Shown here in pieces: positions 1 through 11,537 of a stretch of 64,000 nt of DNA. The notes below the pieces were generated by a model, which saw nothing but the letters and a program-made list of their open reading frames with translations, was not told the origin of the DNA and searched no databases. This DNA is from Deltaproteobacteria bacterium. GTDB taxonomy: Bacteria; Desulfobacterota; DSM-4660; Desulfatiglandales; HGW-15. A program made the position numbers and the translations under genes. Every line of letters starts with the position of its first letter. The first letter of the stretch is position 1. The stretch spans positions 1 through 64,000 of the forward strand of contig JAFDEF010000020.1 in assembly GCA_019310485.1 (NCBI GenBank). Direction: 5' to 3'.

Positions 1-32
1 TCTTCTGTCAGGGTTACAATAAATTTCTTCAT
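1..32 (-). CDS. Start of a transposase gene, IS630-like (cut by window edge)
   Basis: Only the first ten or eleven codons are inside the window. They read MKKFIVTLTEE on the minus strand. A clear ribosome binding site GGAGG (positions 40-44) lies seven bases upstream of the ATG. Many IS630-family transposases begin with a very similar string (MKK-[YF]-IVTL-x-EEE), so this is probably the start of such a transposase, lying just beyond the leader-distal end of the CRISPR array. With so few residues the family call is tentative. Confidence 0.5.
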   Translation of the reverse strand, partial: MKKFIVTLTE

Positions 33-112
33 ACTCGATCCTCCGAGATAGGAGTTGATTATGAAGAAACATATCATATCCTATACGACATTACAAGTAT
101 GACATGACACTA

Positions 113-1825
113 GTTTCAATCCTTGTTTTAATGGAACCTTCCCATCAACAAAAAATCTGAGATATTAAAAGGAATTAATGATATTGTTTCAATCCTTGTT
201 TTAATGGAACCTTCCCATCAACTAGGACAGAGACTAGGAAAGAGCTGGAAGAAGTGAGGGGTTTCAATCCTTGTTTTAATGGAACCTTCCCATCAACCAC
301 TACAGAAAAGGAGGGAAAATAAGTGGTTAAAAGTTTCAATCCTTGTTTTAATGGAACCTTCCCATCAACTACTGCACTTCCCTGCTACTTCTATTGTGTT
401 GCTGTTTCAATCCTTGTTTTAATGGAACCTTCCCATCAACCCGAAAACTTGTTAATGTGTATTACAGTGGTATCCAGGTTTCAATCCTTGTTTTAATGGA
501 ACCTTCCCATCAACCACCTGGACCATCAACGATGACCTAACCATCCCTTCGTTTCAATCCTTGTTTTAATGGAACCTTCCCATCAACTGCCAAGTGTCTA
601 CAGGCTCTCGTTCGGATGCCTCAGGTTTCAATCCTTGTTTTAATGGAACCTTCCCATCAACCCCAGAGTATGACGAAATTATGAGAAAGGAGAAGATGTT
701 TCAATCCTTGTTTTAATGGAACCTTCCCATCAACCTGTCATACCTGGACGAGATAGATATTCGGAAAGTGGAGTTTCAATCCTTGTTTTAATGGAACCTT
801 CCCATCAACTCCTACCAGTGATGATGTCACCGATTTTTCCACGTGTTTCAATCCTTGTTTTAATGGAACCTTCCCATCAACCAAGCGTGGGCGATTCCTA
901 GAGCCCCACGAGATGCTGTTTCAATCCTTGTTTTAATGGAACCTTCCCATCAACGCTGCCCCGGCGATCCAAAGAAATCGAAATATACGGTTTCAATCCT
1001 TGTTTTAATGGAACCTTCCCATCAACCAAGCGTGGGCGATTCCTAGAGCCCCACGAGATGCTGTTTCAATCCTTGTTTTAATGGAACCTTCCCATCAACA
1101 GGGGGCCTAATCGCTATATCTCTTCTTGCTACCAGTTTCAATCCTTGTTTTAATGGAACCTTCCCATCAACAAACATCACATAAGATTTGCTGAATTGTG
1201 TTCTAAGTTTCAATCCTTGTTTTAATGGAACCTTCCCATCAACGTGGCCCACCGTGATTATCCTTTTAACGAATTAAATGTTTCAATCCTTGTTTTAATG
1301 GAACCTTCCCATCAACTAGGAAGGGAAAAGGAAATTGAATAGTTTGGAGTATGTTTCAATCCTTGTTTTAATGGAACCTTCCCATCAACCGTTCGGTGGC
1401 GATTATCCAGCTTAAAAGGATTACAGGTTTCAATCCTTGTTTTAATGGAACCTTCCCATCAACTTGGTTAAGAATCAGAGAGGCTGGCAGAACTTACTTG
1501 TTTCAATCCTTGTTTTAATGGAACCTTCCCATCAACCCAGAAGTGGAAGACATGCTCATACCTGTCTTATGTTTCAATCCTTGTTTTAATGGAACCTTCC
1601 CATCAACGATCCAGTGCCAGCTGCTCGTCATAGAGGTACCGACGTTTCAATCCTTGTTTTAATGGAACCTTCCCATCAACCCATGTATGGACATAGATTG
1701 TGTATGGTTTCTGATGTTTCAATCCTTGTTTTAATGGAACCTTCCCATCAACGAAGGTGGCCCAAGTGGATATTTAAACCACAATATTGTTTCAATCCTT
1801 GTTTTAATGGAACCTTCCCATCAAC
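113..1825 (-). CRISPR. CRISPR array, 24 repeats of 37 nt and 23 spacers
   Basis: Twenty-four copies of a 37-nt repeat (plus strand begins GTTTCAATCC, ends CCCATCAAC) start at 113, 186, 261, 333, 404, 478, 551, 625, 698, 773, 845, 918, 990, 1063, 1135, 1207, 1280, 1353, 1427, 1500, 1571, 1644, 1716 and 1789. I saw no variation between copies. Spacers are 34 to 38 nt. On the minus strand the repeat ends in ATTGAAAC, the 8-nt crRNA 5' handle typical of type I-A/I-B and III systems, so transcription should run on the minus strand from the cas4 side. The spacer at 882-917 is identical to the one at 1027-1062; all other spacers look unique. Confidence 0.98.
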
Positions 1826-1977
1826 ACTATTTGTCGAATTTTCAGCGTGATTCTAGTTCATTAATGACTTTTTCGAAGAGGAATATTGGCCCTCCTTATC
1901 TTCAACCGCTGCCATTTCCATCCTTTTTCAAGCCGCCAGAGTCAAGTTATGTTACTGACCTTACAATAAAAAACTGA
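1826..1977 (-). promoter_or_regulatory. Probable CRISPR leader
   Basis: This gene-free, AT-rich stretch separates the end of cas4 from the first (leader-side) repeat on the minus strand. It contains a plausible minus-strand promoter: TTCGAA (1872-1877), a 16-bp spacer and TAGAAT (1850-1855), which would start the pre-crRNA about 20 nt before the first repeat. The leader role follows from repeat orientation and position next to the cas genes. The promoter is only a consensus match, with a poor -35. Confidence 0.55.
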
Positions 1978-2607
1978 CTAAATGTTCTTTTCACAAATAT
2001 TTCTGTAGCAACAATCCAAGCAGCGGCGCCTGTAACGGGTCGGTTTGGGATACCGGCAATCCCGTATAACCTCCAGGATCCCCCGGATTATCTTCTCCAG
2101 AGCATCAAAATCCCTCTCATGAATCGGCACCTCGATAAGCTTGTTCTTGCTCCTAGTGTAAATAATGAATCCGCGCGTAACAGAAACCCGGAAATTATCC
2201 TTGATAAGCTGGCCATAAAAGACCAACTGGAATCTATGGTTTTTGAAGGTTCTATCTTTGTATTCAGCATACTTGTAATCAAGAGGTGCAGCGGTCCCAT
2301 CGTCCAGAAAGAGGACCTCGTCAACGATACCCCGGATGCCCGAAGGACTCGCCAAGTATACATCCAACTTTTTCTCCTTGACCCCAAGTTTTTTCCTCAG
2401 GTAACCCGGATTCATCTTACGTATCTTTTCATGTATGGTTCTACCCTTCTCAACTTTATATCTTTTCTCCTGATGTTCCGGTATGGCCAGCACATACTCA
2501 AAGTAGGTGAACCTCGGGCAGAAAAGGTACTCCAGGAGATGGCTGGCCGTGATTGAATAATTGGATTCAGAATCCACCTTATTTGTTATAAGAGCATTAG
2601 TGCTCAT
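1978..2607 (-). CDS. cas4: CRISPR-associated exonuclease Cas4
   Basis: Cas4 is a RecB-like nuclease with an iron-sulfur cluster that helps Cas1-Cas2 select and trim prespacers. The 209-residue protein has the family layout. C30 precedes a PRF motif. H59 lies in GRTIHEK. D96 lies in GIVDEV, and D110 and K112 in PLDYKY; these form the RecB-type metal site. A C-terminal cluster C196, C199 (or C200) and C205 completes the Fe-S ligands with C30. Length is normal. It lies 35 bp after the AbiEii gene with its own AAGGA ribosome site. Unusually it sits at the far end of the locus, next to the leader, while cas1 and cas2 are about 9 kb away. Confidence 0.93.
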   Translation of the reverse strand: MSTNALITNKVDSESNYSITASHLLEYLFCPRFTYFEYVLAIPEHQEKRYKVEKGRTIHEKIRKMNPGYLRKKLGVKEKKLDVYLASPSGIRGIVDEVLFLDDGTAAPLDYKYAEYKDRTFKNHRFQLVFYGQLIKDNFRVSVTRGFIIYTRSKNKLIEVPIHERDFDALEKIIRGILEVIRDCRYPKPTRYRRRCLDCCYRNICEKNI

Positions 2608-2642
2608 GATGATCCTTCAACTATCTGATCTTGACATTGTGG

Positions 2643-3275
2643 TTATAAGCGCACATCAAGACCCTTTTCGAAAAGCCCCAGGTTATCAACAAAGAAGGAT
2701 TTGATGGTATCCCAATGCCAATCTTCCCCGCTCTTCAACATCAAAGGAGAAGGCTCCTTTTCAGCGTCCTCAAAGAAAACAAGACTTTTGACCACATGAT
2801 AGTAATTGATTTCAGAGTGCTCAAAACGGCGTTTGAAAGTATCGCAGACATCAGAAATAGAGCAGCTCATTTTTATTACACCATAAAGATCAATAAAATC
2901 CCTCTTAGACCCCCTTTGGGATATGGCCTTTATCTTTTCTGCTGCGATATCTCTTAATTCAGCTACCCTGACACCACGCCATGATAGAGTAGGATAAATA
3001 AGCGGCACCTCGTAGTAGAGCAAGGAAACTCGAATACCCCTTGCTTCAAAGTGCGCCGTGCCCAGATCTGTAAAAAAGATCTTATCCGGCTGAATGAGAG
3101 AAAGAATTGCGTCAACATTAAACATCTTGTCCGTAAAGAAATGCAGGTCATTGGATTTCCTATGTCCCAATTGCAAGGCAAGCCCCGTGCCTCCTGCAAG
3201 ATAAAAATTTTCCACGCTAGGAGTAAGGTCCTCAATGGCCTTTATGGCTTCTTGTGATAATACTTGTTCAAACAT
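2643..3275 (-). CDS. AbiEii/AbiGii-type nucleotidyltransferase (DUF1814), toxin-like
   Basis: A 210-residue protein of the AbiEii/AbiGii nucleotidyltransferase superfamily, known from abortive-infection and type IV toxin-antitoxin systems. Visible family features are the LAGGTGLALQLGHR segment (GGT at 28-30) and the later block AAEKIKAISQRGSKRDFIDLY (K114, R125, D126, D129). The usual metal-binding pair after the glycine motif is D-x-D. Here it reads D43-L-H45, so the second acid is replaced by His. Its start overlaps the preceding DUF6922 gene by 34 nt, which implies a co-expressed pair. Lying between cas6 and cas4, it looks like an antiphage or addiction module carried by the CRISPR locus. 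Toxicity is inferred from family only. Confidence 0.8.
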   Translation of the reverse strand: MFEQVLSQEAIKAIEDLTPSVENFYLAGGTGLALQLGHRKSNDLHFFTDKMFNVDAILSLIQPDKIFFTDLGTAHFEARGIRVSLLYYEVPLIYPTLSWRGVRVAELRDIAAEKIKAISQRGSKRDFIDLYGVIKMSCSISDVCDTFKRRFEHSEINYYHVVKSLVFFEDAEKEPSPLMLKSGEDWHWDTIKSFFVDNLGLFEKGLDVRL

Positions 3276-3529
3276 GGTACCTCAGAAAGGGGAATGCTGA
3301 ATTTAACGGCCCAATATTTTCCGGTCTTAGGAAACAATCCCTTCTTTGTTTTGATCACGGCCACTATATCTTCACGCGCGTACATTTCCATAAGCCGCCG
3401 GACATCTTCTTTGTCTCCATAGTCCAAGACCCGGCCTATGACATAAGGAGCATGCACAACTGGATCGATCTGATCTGCATCCCAAAAAAGGGAAGCCCGA
3501 AACAAAGATTTAACATCCGGTCTTTTCAT
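3242..3529 (-). CDS. DUF6922-like small protein, probable partner/antitoxin of the AbiEii protein
   Basis: A 95-residue protein with the pattern FWDAD near residues 16-20, then VIGRVLDYGDKEDVRRLMEMY, then a C-terminal YWAVKF. This resembles the short DUF6922 proteins commonly encoded directly before AbiEii-type nucleotidyltransferases, where they are presumed antitoxins. The gene starts 13 bp after cas6 and its end overlaps the AbiEii start by 34 nt, so all are probably on one transcript. No winged-helix domain of the larger AbiEi type is visible. The antitoxin role is inferred from gene pairing. Confidence 0.65.
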   Translation of the reverse strand: MKRPDVKSLFRASLFWDADQIDPVVHAPYVIGRVLDYGDKEDVRRLMEMYAREDIVAVIKTKKGLFPKTGKYWAVKFSIPLSEVPCLNKYYHKKP

Positions 3530-3542
3530 GTGCCCTTACAAA

Positions 3543-4208
3543 TTATTGCTTGTCTATCCTTTTAACGGTACCAAATCCGCGTGACACAGACTTACCAATG
3601 CCCCAGTAATCAGGAATTTCAAAATTCACAGAAAAGGTGCCGAGAAATCCGAGCATGGGATTGCCTTTAAGAGACGTCTCCACTTCCTTGATGTTGATAA
3701 TCTTGGCTTCAACTGGGGCAGGGACGGTATATCCCAGTCCTTTTGACATAGAGAGGATATTCCCAACAAGAATTTTTTCTAGCAGCTTTTTCTTTTTTGC
3801 CTGGCTTCCCAGCCTCAGATATTTATCATAATTCTTTTCGTTAAGGGCAAGCCAGGGGTAGGAAAATAAATAAGTGCTGACATTCCCTGAAATGCCAAAA
3901 TCATCCGTCTTTAGTGAAATCGTTTTCTCTATTATTTCATAATCTTTTTGACCAATCCTTAAGTGGTAGATACCTTCATGAATCCTTTGGAGTAAATCAG
4001 CGCCCTCGTTGATTCCGAGCACAAGTGGCGCCCTGTTCAATATTTTATATTGAATCAGGGGAAACCTATAAAAAAACTTATCATTGATATGATGATGGAC
4101 AAGATCAAATTCTCCAAATCGACTAGCAAAATAGCCCCTCAGCTTGTTCGCATCTGCTCTAACAAATTTCTCACATTTAAAGGTTAAGGCTATAGTTTTG
4201 ACTTTCAT
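3543..4208 (-). CDS. cas6: CRISPR pre-crRNA endoribonuclease Cas6
   Basis: Cas6 cuts the repeat RNA to leave the 8-nt ATTGAAAC handle. The C-terminal part shows the family signature: MLGFLGTFSVNFEIP followed by the glycine-rich loop GIGKSVSRGFGTV. A run of histidines (H38-H40) near the N-terminus is a candidate for the general base. I chose the ATG giving MKVKTIALTF, 10 bp after the cas5 stop with GACGGA upstream. A longer form starting at 4256 would overlap cas5 by 38 nt and adds residues unlike Cas6. The protein is then 221 residues, normal for the family. It is followed within the same operon by the DUF6922/AbiEii pair. Confidence 0.88.
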   Translation of the reverse strand: MKVKTIALTFKCEKFVRADANKLRGYFASRFGEFDLVHHHINDKFFYRFPLIQYKILNRAPLVLGINEGADLLQRIHEGIYHLRIGQKDYEIIEKTISLKTDDFGISGNVSTYLFSYPWLALNEKNYDKYLRLGSQAKKKKLLEKILVGNILSMSKGLGYTVPAPVEAKIINIKEVETSLKGNPMLGFLGTFSVNFEIPDYWGIGKSVSRGFGTVKRIDKQ

Positions 4209-4218
4209 ACTGTATCCG

Positions 4219-4941
4219 TCATCTTGTAATAATGTACCCTGTGCCTTCAACCTCAAAGGGTTTCTCGTTGGTAATATGGACCGTTAGGAATGAGGGCACT
4301 AAAATCTTTCGTTCTTCCCTCAGGGGAATCATGTAAGTTCTCATAGGGTGGTTACTGTCTCTTTTTTTACATCTCTCATGCATTAGGTAGGTCTTCCCGT
4401 TTCCGTCAACTATATCCGTGTCCTTTGTAAAAGGAACCGGATATTCTGTTCTCACACGATTTAAAGCGGAGGCTCTAAATACATCTTTAATATGAACATC
4501 ATCGAGCAAGGAGATGGGGGACTCAGTATCGCCGCAGGTCAAAGGAGTAACCTTCAAGGCTTTCCCTACTTCACCCACTATATTGCCGCCATTGAAGATA
4601 ACTACCACTTGCAATGATCTCGAATAGGCATATTCTCTACCAAGCGCATTAGTGAACTTGCCTCCCAGGTTATCCTCCCATTTGACCATTGCAGAAGTGA
4701 TGTAGCTCTTAGTAACGCACGGCGTTAGGCATTTTGACCCTGCCCAAGCTACCTCATCTTCAAGTAGGTCAAGACATACTAACGGATGTGCACTATTCTT
4801 GTATCGCTGCAAGGCATTTGCACACATTCCTATAATGGCAGAGGGCGGCAGGATCGGATATGTCAGCGCAGACTGCCAGGTAAATGGAATTCTAATAGAG
4901 AATAAAGAATTAGTTATCACATTGAAAACCAGCGCCTTCAT
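4219..4941 (-). CDS. cas5: Cascade subunit Cas5 (type I-A-like)
   Basis: Cas5 caps the 5' handle of the crRNA in type I effector complexes. The 240-residue protein begins MKALVFNVITNSLFSIRIPFTWQSALTYP and then PPSAIIGMCANALQR, the typical N-terminal ferredoxin-like fold of Cas5 proteins of the I-A group. The C-terminal half (RTYMIPLREER...LTVHITNEKPFEVEGTGYI) is consistent with a second domain. It starts 4 bp after cas7 and is followed by cas6, as expected for co-translated Cascade genes. Confidence 0.87.
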   Translation of the reverse strand: MKALVFNVITNSLFSIRIPFTWQSALTYPILPPSAIIGMCANALQRYKNSAHPLVCLDLLEDEVAWAGSKCLTPCVTKSYITSAMVKWEDNLGGKFTNALGREYAYSRSLQVVVIFNGGNIVGEVGKALKVTPLTCGDTESPISLLDDVHIKDVFRASALNRVRTEYPVPFTKDTDIVDGNGKTYLMHERCKKRDSNHPMRTYMIPLREERKILVPSFLTVHITNEKPFEVEGTGYIITR

Positions 4942-4945
4942 CCTG

Positions 4946-5884
4946 TTAACCCACTCTCCCTATTAGCTCACTGAAAATATCGTCTATGGTATTTTTGACA
5001 TTGGCTTTTGAAGGCATGCCGTCCCCCCAATACAGTAAAGTTGTCCCTGCAGGCATAAGACCTTCTGTTCTCGGCACATAATCGGGATACATTGGCGAGA
5101 CCGGGAAGGGAAGAGGTCCGCTTTCGGAATAAGCAACAAGGACTTCTATAGGATTTCCATGAGGAACTGCATGAGAGAGAGAGGCACCCAAATGCCCCGA
5201 GATCAGATAACGATAGGCTTCGATCGCTACCTTGATTCTATCTTTCCTGCCCGTGCCATCCTCTATAGCATAAGGATTTGAATTTCCGAGTTTTGATTCG
5301 ATAAGTGCTATTCTGTCAATGTCAAGGGCGGAAATAAAACCATAAAATCCAGACGCATAGGCTTTGCTAAAAGGCATCATTGTCCCTGGATCCGAGGAAA
5401 CCCTATTGTGTATGACTTGCCTGGAGATAGCCTCTTTGTCCAAGACAGGCATAAGCCATGAAAACATCGCCCTTGTTGTCCTTCTGGCTGATGTTCCGGC
5501 TTCTTGCTCCCCCTCAGCCTGTCTGGCTATTAAGTACCCATGGACATCGCACACAGCACAAGAAGTAACAGCATCACTCTCAGACTTAGCCACCTGTCTC
5601 AAAGTCCCATCGCGTATTTCCCCTGGCCTGATTGGCTCCCCCACTTTGCACCCATCGCACAAAGGAACATCTTTGTAAGCCCCATGATTTATCAGGTGTC
5701 TGAAGGCTTCGCAGTGCCAATGCTTCAGCATCCTTCCGGAAACAGCAGGGGCTTCTTGTCTCTGTCCCTTTTCGTCCAGAAACTCCATGATTCTAATGTC
5801 GGTAACGTTCCCGGCTACCGCCTCGTTATTTAGATCGTGTACGTTCAGCTGAGTTTTCACTGCGAAACATAGGAATTTAAGCAT
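4946..5884 (-). CDS. cas7: Cascade backbone subunit Cas7 (Csa2/DevR family, type I-A-like)
   Basis: Cas7 polymerises along the crRNA spacer. The sequence has the DevR/Csa2 pattern: an N-terminal strand LKFLCFAVKTQLNVHDLNNEA, then AVSGRMLKHWH, then two CxxC pairs (LCDGCKVG and SCAVCDVHG, about residues 76-79 and 109-112) that probably bind zinc, then STARRTTRA-like segments and a conserved PMYPDYVPRTEG near the end. I chose the ATG of MLKFLCF because AAAAGGAGG lies seven bases upstream and the start overlaps the cas8 stop by 8 nt. A start at 5908 would lack a ribosome site. Length 312 residues is normal. Confidence 0.88.
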   Translation of the reverse strand: MLKFLCFAVKTQLNVHDLNNEAVAGNVTDIRIMEFLDEKGQRQEAPAVSGRMLKHWHCEAFRHLINHGAYKDVPLCDGCKVGEPIRPGEIRDGTLRQVAKSESDAVTSCAVCDVHGYLIARQAEGEQEAGTSARRTTRAMFSWLMPVLDKEAISRQVIHNRVSSDPGTMMPFSKAYASGFYGFISALDIDRIALIESKLGNSNPYAIEDGTGRKDRIKVAIEAYRYLISGHLGASLSHAVPHGNPIEVLVAYSESGPLPFPVSPMYPDYVPRTEGLMPAGTTLLYWGDGMPSKANVKNTIDDIFSELIGRVG

Positions 5885-7294
5885 GTCGTACCTCCTTTTC
5901 TGTTTCAATATTTTCTTCGGATCGTGCCTGAAAGGAAAATGCCAGAATCACCAAGGCTGTCTTGGTTTTATCAAAATCTTTATCAGCAAGCCTGAATATT
6001 TCTTTCATTTCATCATCTGTCGGAAGATGAATTTTTTCATTCTGTTCAAGCCTCAGCCTTGCTTCCCTGAGCATCTTCGCTACAGTCTCCTCAAAATCCT
6101 TTGATTCCTTTCTTGCATTTCTAATGCTATCGGCATAACCATACTTTTTTTCTCTAACAAAGTATCTCAAAGTCCGTGCAAGACTCGCAATTGCTTCGTT
6201 TTGAATTATCCCAGGGTCTATCATAGCTACCTCCTTCAAAAGGTAAAAGGCTGTTTCTGGATATAGCATACTCATCCACTTGTTATCTCTTGACGATGTT
6301 TGTTGGCAATAAAGGCGGGCGAATTTTGGCAGCACATCCTTCTTTCCATAATAGATTATGTCATTTAGGCATTGAAGTGCTCCAAATGCCTCCCTTCTTT
6401 TCATATTCTCAATAGACGCAATATTGTATGAATTTGCTCGTAAGAATTTTAAATAGCTATCTATAGTAATCAAAAAAATGCCATCTACGCGGTATGCGCG
6501 TGAGCCGCCACCGCTAAGAGTAGCCATAAATAAATCAAAGCCATCCAATATACGCGCAGACGAAGGAATCTGACCCAGGAACATAAATGGAATGAGGGAT
6601 TGAGGGACTTTTTGGTTTATCCAGAGTCTTCTTACCTGGTGCTGGAGGGCGGACAATTCCCTGAGTTTGGTCCCTCTAACCCTCCCCCTCGGGATTGGGA
6701 TAGAAATAACTTCTCGATCAGCGACATTAAAAACAAAAGAAGCATACCAAGTGCCTAGTAGTGCAAGGAGTGCGCACGATTTGCAAATGTTCTTTGGGTT
6801 TGTGGGCCTTCTGGGTAGCTTGGGGGAAGACTTATCTCTCGGGTTTTTGCGTTGGGCTATGACATCTAGTCCATCTCTTTTGTTATGGAAAGAGGTTAGG
6901 GCTGTGAGCCCGATCACATTGCCGGTTGATCGAGATTTATGCTTGCAAACATTTTCGTTTTTCCTGTTTGCAATAGCATGCTGGATCGAGAGATATTGCT
7001 TTAAGGAAAAAATTTGATCTTCATCAAGGGCTATACTGTTCGCACTTCTTCCTCCTATTCCAGGGGTATTGAAAGGGATGAATGGGGAGGAAAGCAGTCT
7101 TCTGCAAAGCAAATTGAAGTTTTGATCAAGCAGGTCAGTCTCTCCCTCATCTAAGAAGGTGACTTTGTAGAATCCGCCGTCATTTTGGATTGTTACTTTG
7201 TCCACCCCGTATGTTTCCAAACCTACCCGTGCCAATCCATAAGCAATCTTTGCTTCTAAGTCCGGAAACCCTGTTGCAGGCGTATACAGAGTAA

Positions 7295-7298
<4 letters not shown>
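5877..7298 (-). CDS. cas8a: Large Cascade subunit Cas8a (type I-A-like)
   Basis: The 473-residue product lies between the cas3 genes and cas7, where the large PAM-reading subunit belongs. Its length, the N-terminal half rich in strands, and a probable zinc site (C118-x-H120 with C172-x2-C175 in NICKSCALLALLGTWYASF) fit Cas8a-type proteins. The helical C-terminal third (from about residue 330, including charged helices up to KTALVILAFSFQ) could act as the small subunit, since no separate csa5 gene is present. Its ATG overlaps the HEPN stop (ATGA) and is preceded by GGGGGAAG. Cas8 proteins diverge strongly, so the exact subtype rests mainly on context. Confidence 0.72.
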
Positions 7299-10332
<3,034 letters not shown>

Positions 10333-10429
10333 TTCACCTCCTCATTTCCAGTTTCTGTCGCCCTGTTTTTTCAAGTACGCTTACAAGCTTAGGAATTTTT
10401 CAAATTCTGAAGAAAAATTTTGTATAGTT

Positions 10430-10840
10430 CTACAATGTCTCAAAGACAGCCTTCAGTCTTTCCATGTCCTTGTCAAACGAAACAACGATCTTTGCCGGAG
10501 AGGAATGGGCGGCAAGAATACAGTCCACAATATCAGCACTGGAATTGGAATATCTGAGAAGCGCCTCGAGAATTCTTGATCTGTCAGGGTTTACAATTCC
10601 AGAAAAATTCAGAATCCCGCTTAATTTCTCTACAATTTCATTCTTTGGAACCCCGTAGTATTTATCCATGACATAGACACATTCAACGATAACAACGTCG
10701 GGTATCTCGGCCTTTCTTGTGCCTTCAAAGACATCTGACATAAATGCCGCTGCCTTGGGGCTGAATTTCGGGTGATCCCCTAATAGGTATCTGAGGACAA
10801 CATTCGTATCAATCAGGTAGACCTTCTTTGGCGATTTCAT
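10430..10840 (-). CDS. PIN-domain ribonuclease, VapC-like toxin
   Basis: The 136-residue protein has the PIN-domain acidic set: D11 in YLIDTNVVLRYLLGD, E53 in VIVECVYVMDKYY, D103 and D106 in ADIVDCILAA, and D123 in SFDKDMERL. PIN toxins of this kind cleave RNA and are held in check by a small DNA-binding partner. The start overlaps the upstream AbrB-type gene by 32 nt, the standard arrangement of an antitoxin-toxin pair. It sits between cas2 and cas3', unrelated in sequence to cas genes. Substrate unknown. Confidence 0.88.
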   Translation of the reverse strand: MKSPKKVYLIDTNVVLRYLLGDHPKFSPKAAAFMSDVFEGTRKAEIPDVVIVECVYVMDKYYGVPKNEIVEKLSGILNFSGIVNPDRSRILEALLRYSNSSADIVDCILAAHSSPAKIVVSFDKDMERLKAVFETL

Positions 10841-11072
10841 TTGAGATTTTTCCCTTTATCTCTTTTCTTACCTTAGCTAAAGGAACGTACTTCCTGGCGT
10901 ACTTCTTTAGACTTCCCGCCAGCATCTCCGCCTGTGCCCCCGGCACCCCCTTGAGCTTTACCTCGTTTCCTTCAACCAGAAACAACACCCCTCCCTGATT
11001 TTCAATGTTGAGTTTTTTTCTTATGGGCTTAGGTATTGTTAATTGACCCTTTCTTGATACTTTTGCATACAT
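10809..11072 (-). CDS. AbrB/MazE-type antitoxin
   Basis: The first 50 residues form a SpoVT/AbrB swapped-hairpin DNA-binding domain: MYAKVSRKGQLTIPKPIRKKLNI followed by GGVLFLVEGNEVKLKGV. The C-terminal 35 residues are a charged tail likely to bind and block the PIN toxin encoded next. Pairs of this kind normally repress their own promoter. A near-consensus promoter lies 40 to 68 bp upstream. CGGAG precedes the ATG. Confidence 0.87.
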   Translation of the reverse strand: MYAKVSRKGQLTIPKPIRKKLNIENQGGVLFLVEGNEVKLKGVPGAQAEMLAGSLKKYARKYVPLAKVRKEIKGKISNEIAKEGLPD

Positions 11073-11111
11073 TTCACACTCCGACTGATATGCTTGATTT
11101 CCTTACTTTGT

Positions 11112-11140
11112 TATATATTCCTACTTTTTCGATTTGTCAA
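11112..11140 (-). promoter_or_regulatory. Promoter of the AbrB/PIN pair
   Basis: On the minus strand TTGACA (11135-11140) is followed after exactly 17 bp by TATATA (11112-11117), a near-perfect sigma70-type promoter. It would start transcription near 11105, about 33 nt before the antitoxin ATG. No equally good promoter is visible between the PIN gene and cas3', so it may also drive the interference genes. Autoregulation by the AbrB protein is inference. Confidence 0.65.
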
Positions 11141-11226
11141 ACCAAAAGTCCCTCTCTCGGTTGTATCTACTTTCGAATATACAGACTCGGGAGGCTGGCA
11201 AGGATTGTTGCCGCGAATAAAACAGA

Positions 11227-11523
11227 TCAGAAAAACTTTGATAATATTTCTTCATTGATCAATTTTTTGTCAAACCCTTGGCCCAGGACCTTGATCTTCC
11301 TGAAATCATCCTGGCAAAAGGGGAAAAGATAGACGCTGTCCTCGTCCTCGTTGATTAGGTCCAGGCATTTTTCTGAAAGCTCGTCAAATCGGCTCATCTT
11401 GAGCTTTCCCAGGAATGCACTTTTTTGCACCCGTTCAAGACCGTACTGCTTGCAGGTCTTGGCTACCCTTGCCCTGACATTATCTTCCACAATATCGTAG
11501 ATGATCCAAACGAGAACTGACAT
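11227..11523 (-). CDS. cas2: CRISPR adaptation protein Cas2
   Basis: Cas2 forms the central dimer of the Cas1-Cas2 integrase. The 98-residue product begins MSVLVWIIYDIVEDNVRARVAKTCKQYGLERVQKSAFLG, with the conserved Asp (D10) at the end of the first strand and the RVQKSAF segment typical of the family. It starts 14 bp after cas1. A 154-bp gap containing the antitoxin promoter follows, so cas1-cas2 may form a separate transcription unit. Confidence 0.95.
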   Translation of the reverse strand: MSVLVWIIYDIVEDNVRARVAKTCKQYGLERVQKSAFLGKLKMSRFDELSEKCLDLINEDEDSVYLFPFCQDDFRKIKVLGQGFDKKLINEEILSKFF

Positions 11524-11537
11524 GCTTTACTCCGCTA

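Noticed and set aside
33..112. A leader at the low-coordinate side of the array, with transcription on the plus strand
   Set aside because: The ATTGAAAC handle is at the 3' end of the repeat on the minus strand, the cas genes and the larger AT-rich gap are on the other side, and this segment is short and holds the ribosome site of a transposase gene.
716..1850. Open reading frames within the CRISPR array repeating SILVLMEPSHQ-type or DGKVPLKQGLK-type peptides
   Set aside because: They are translations of the repeat itself in various frames and end within spacers; the array explains them fully.
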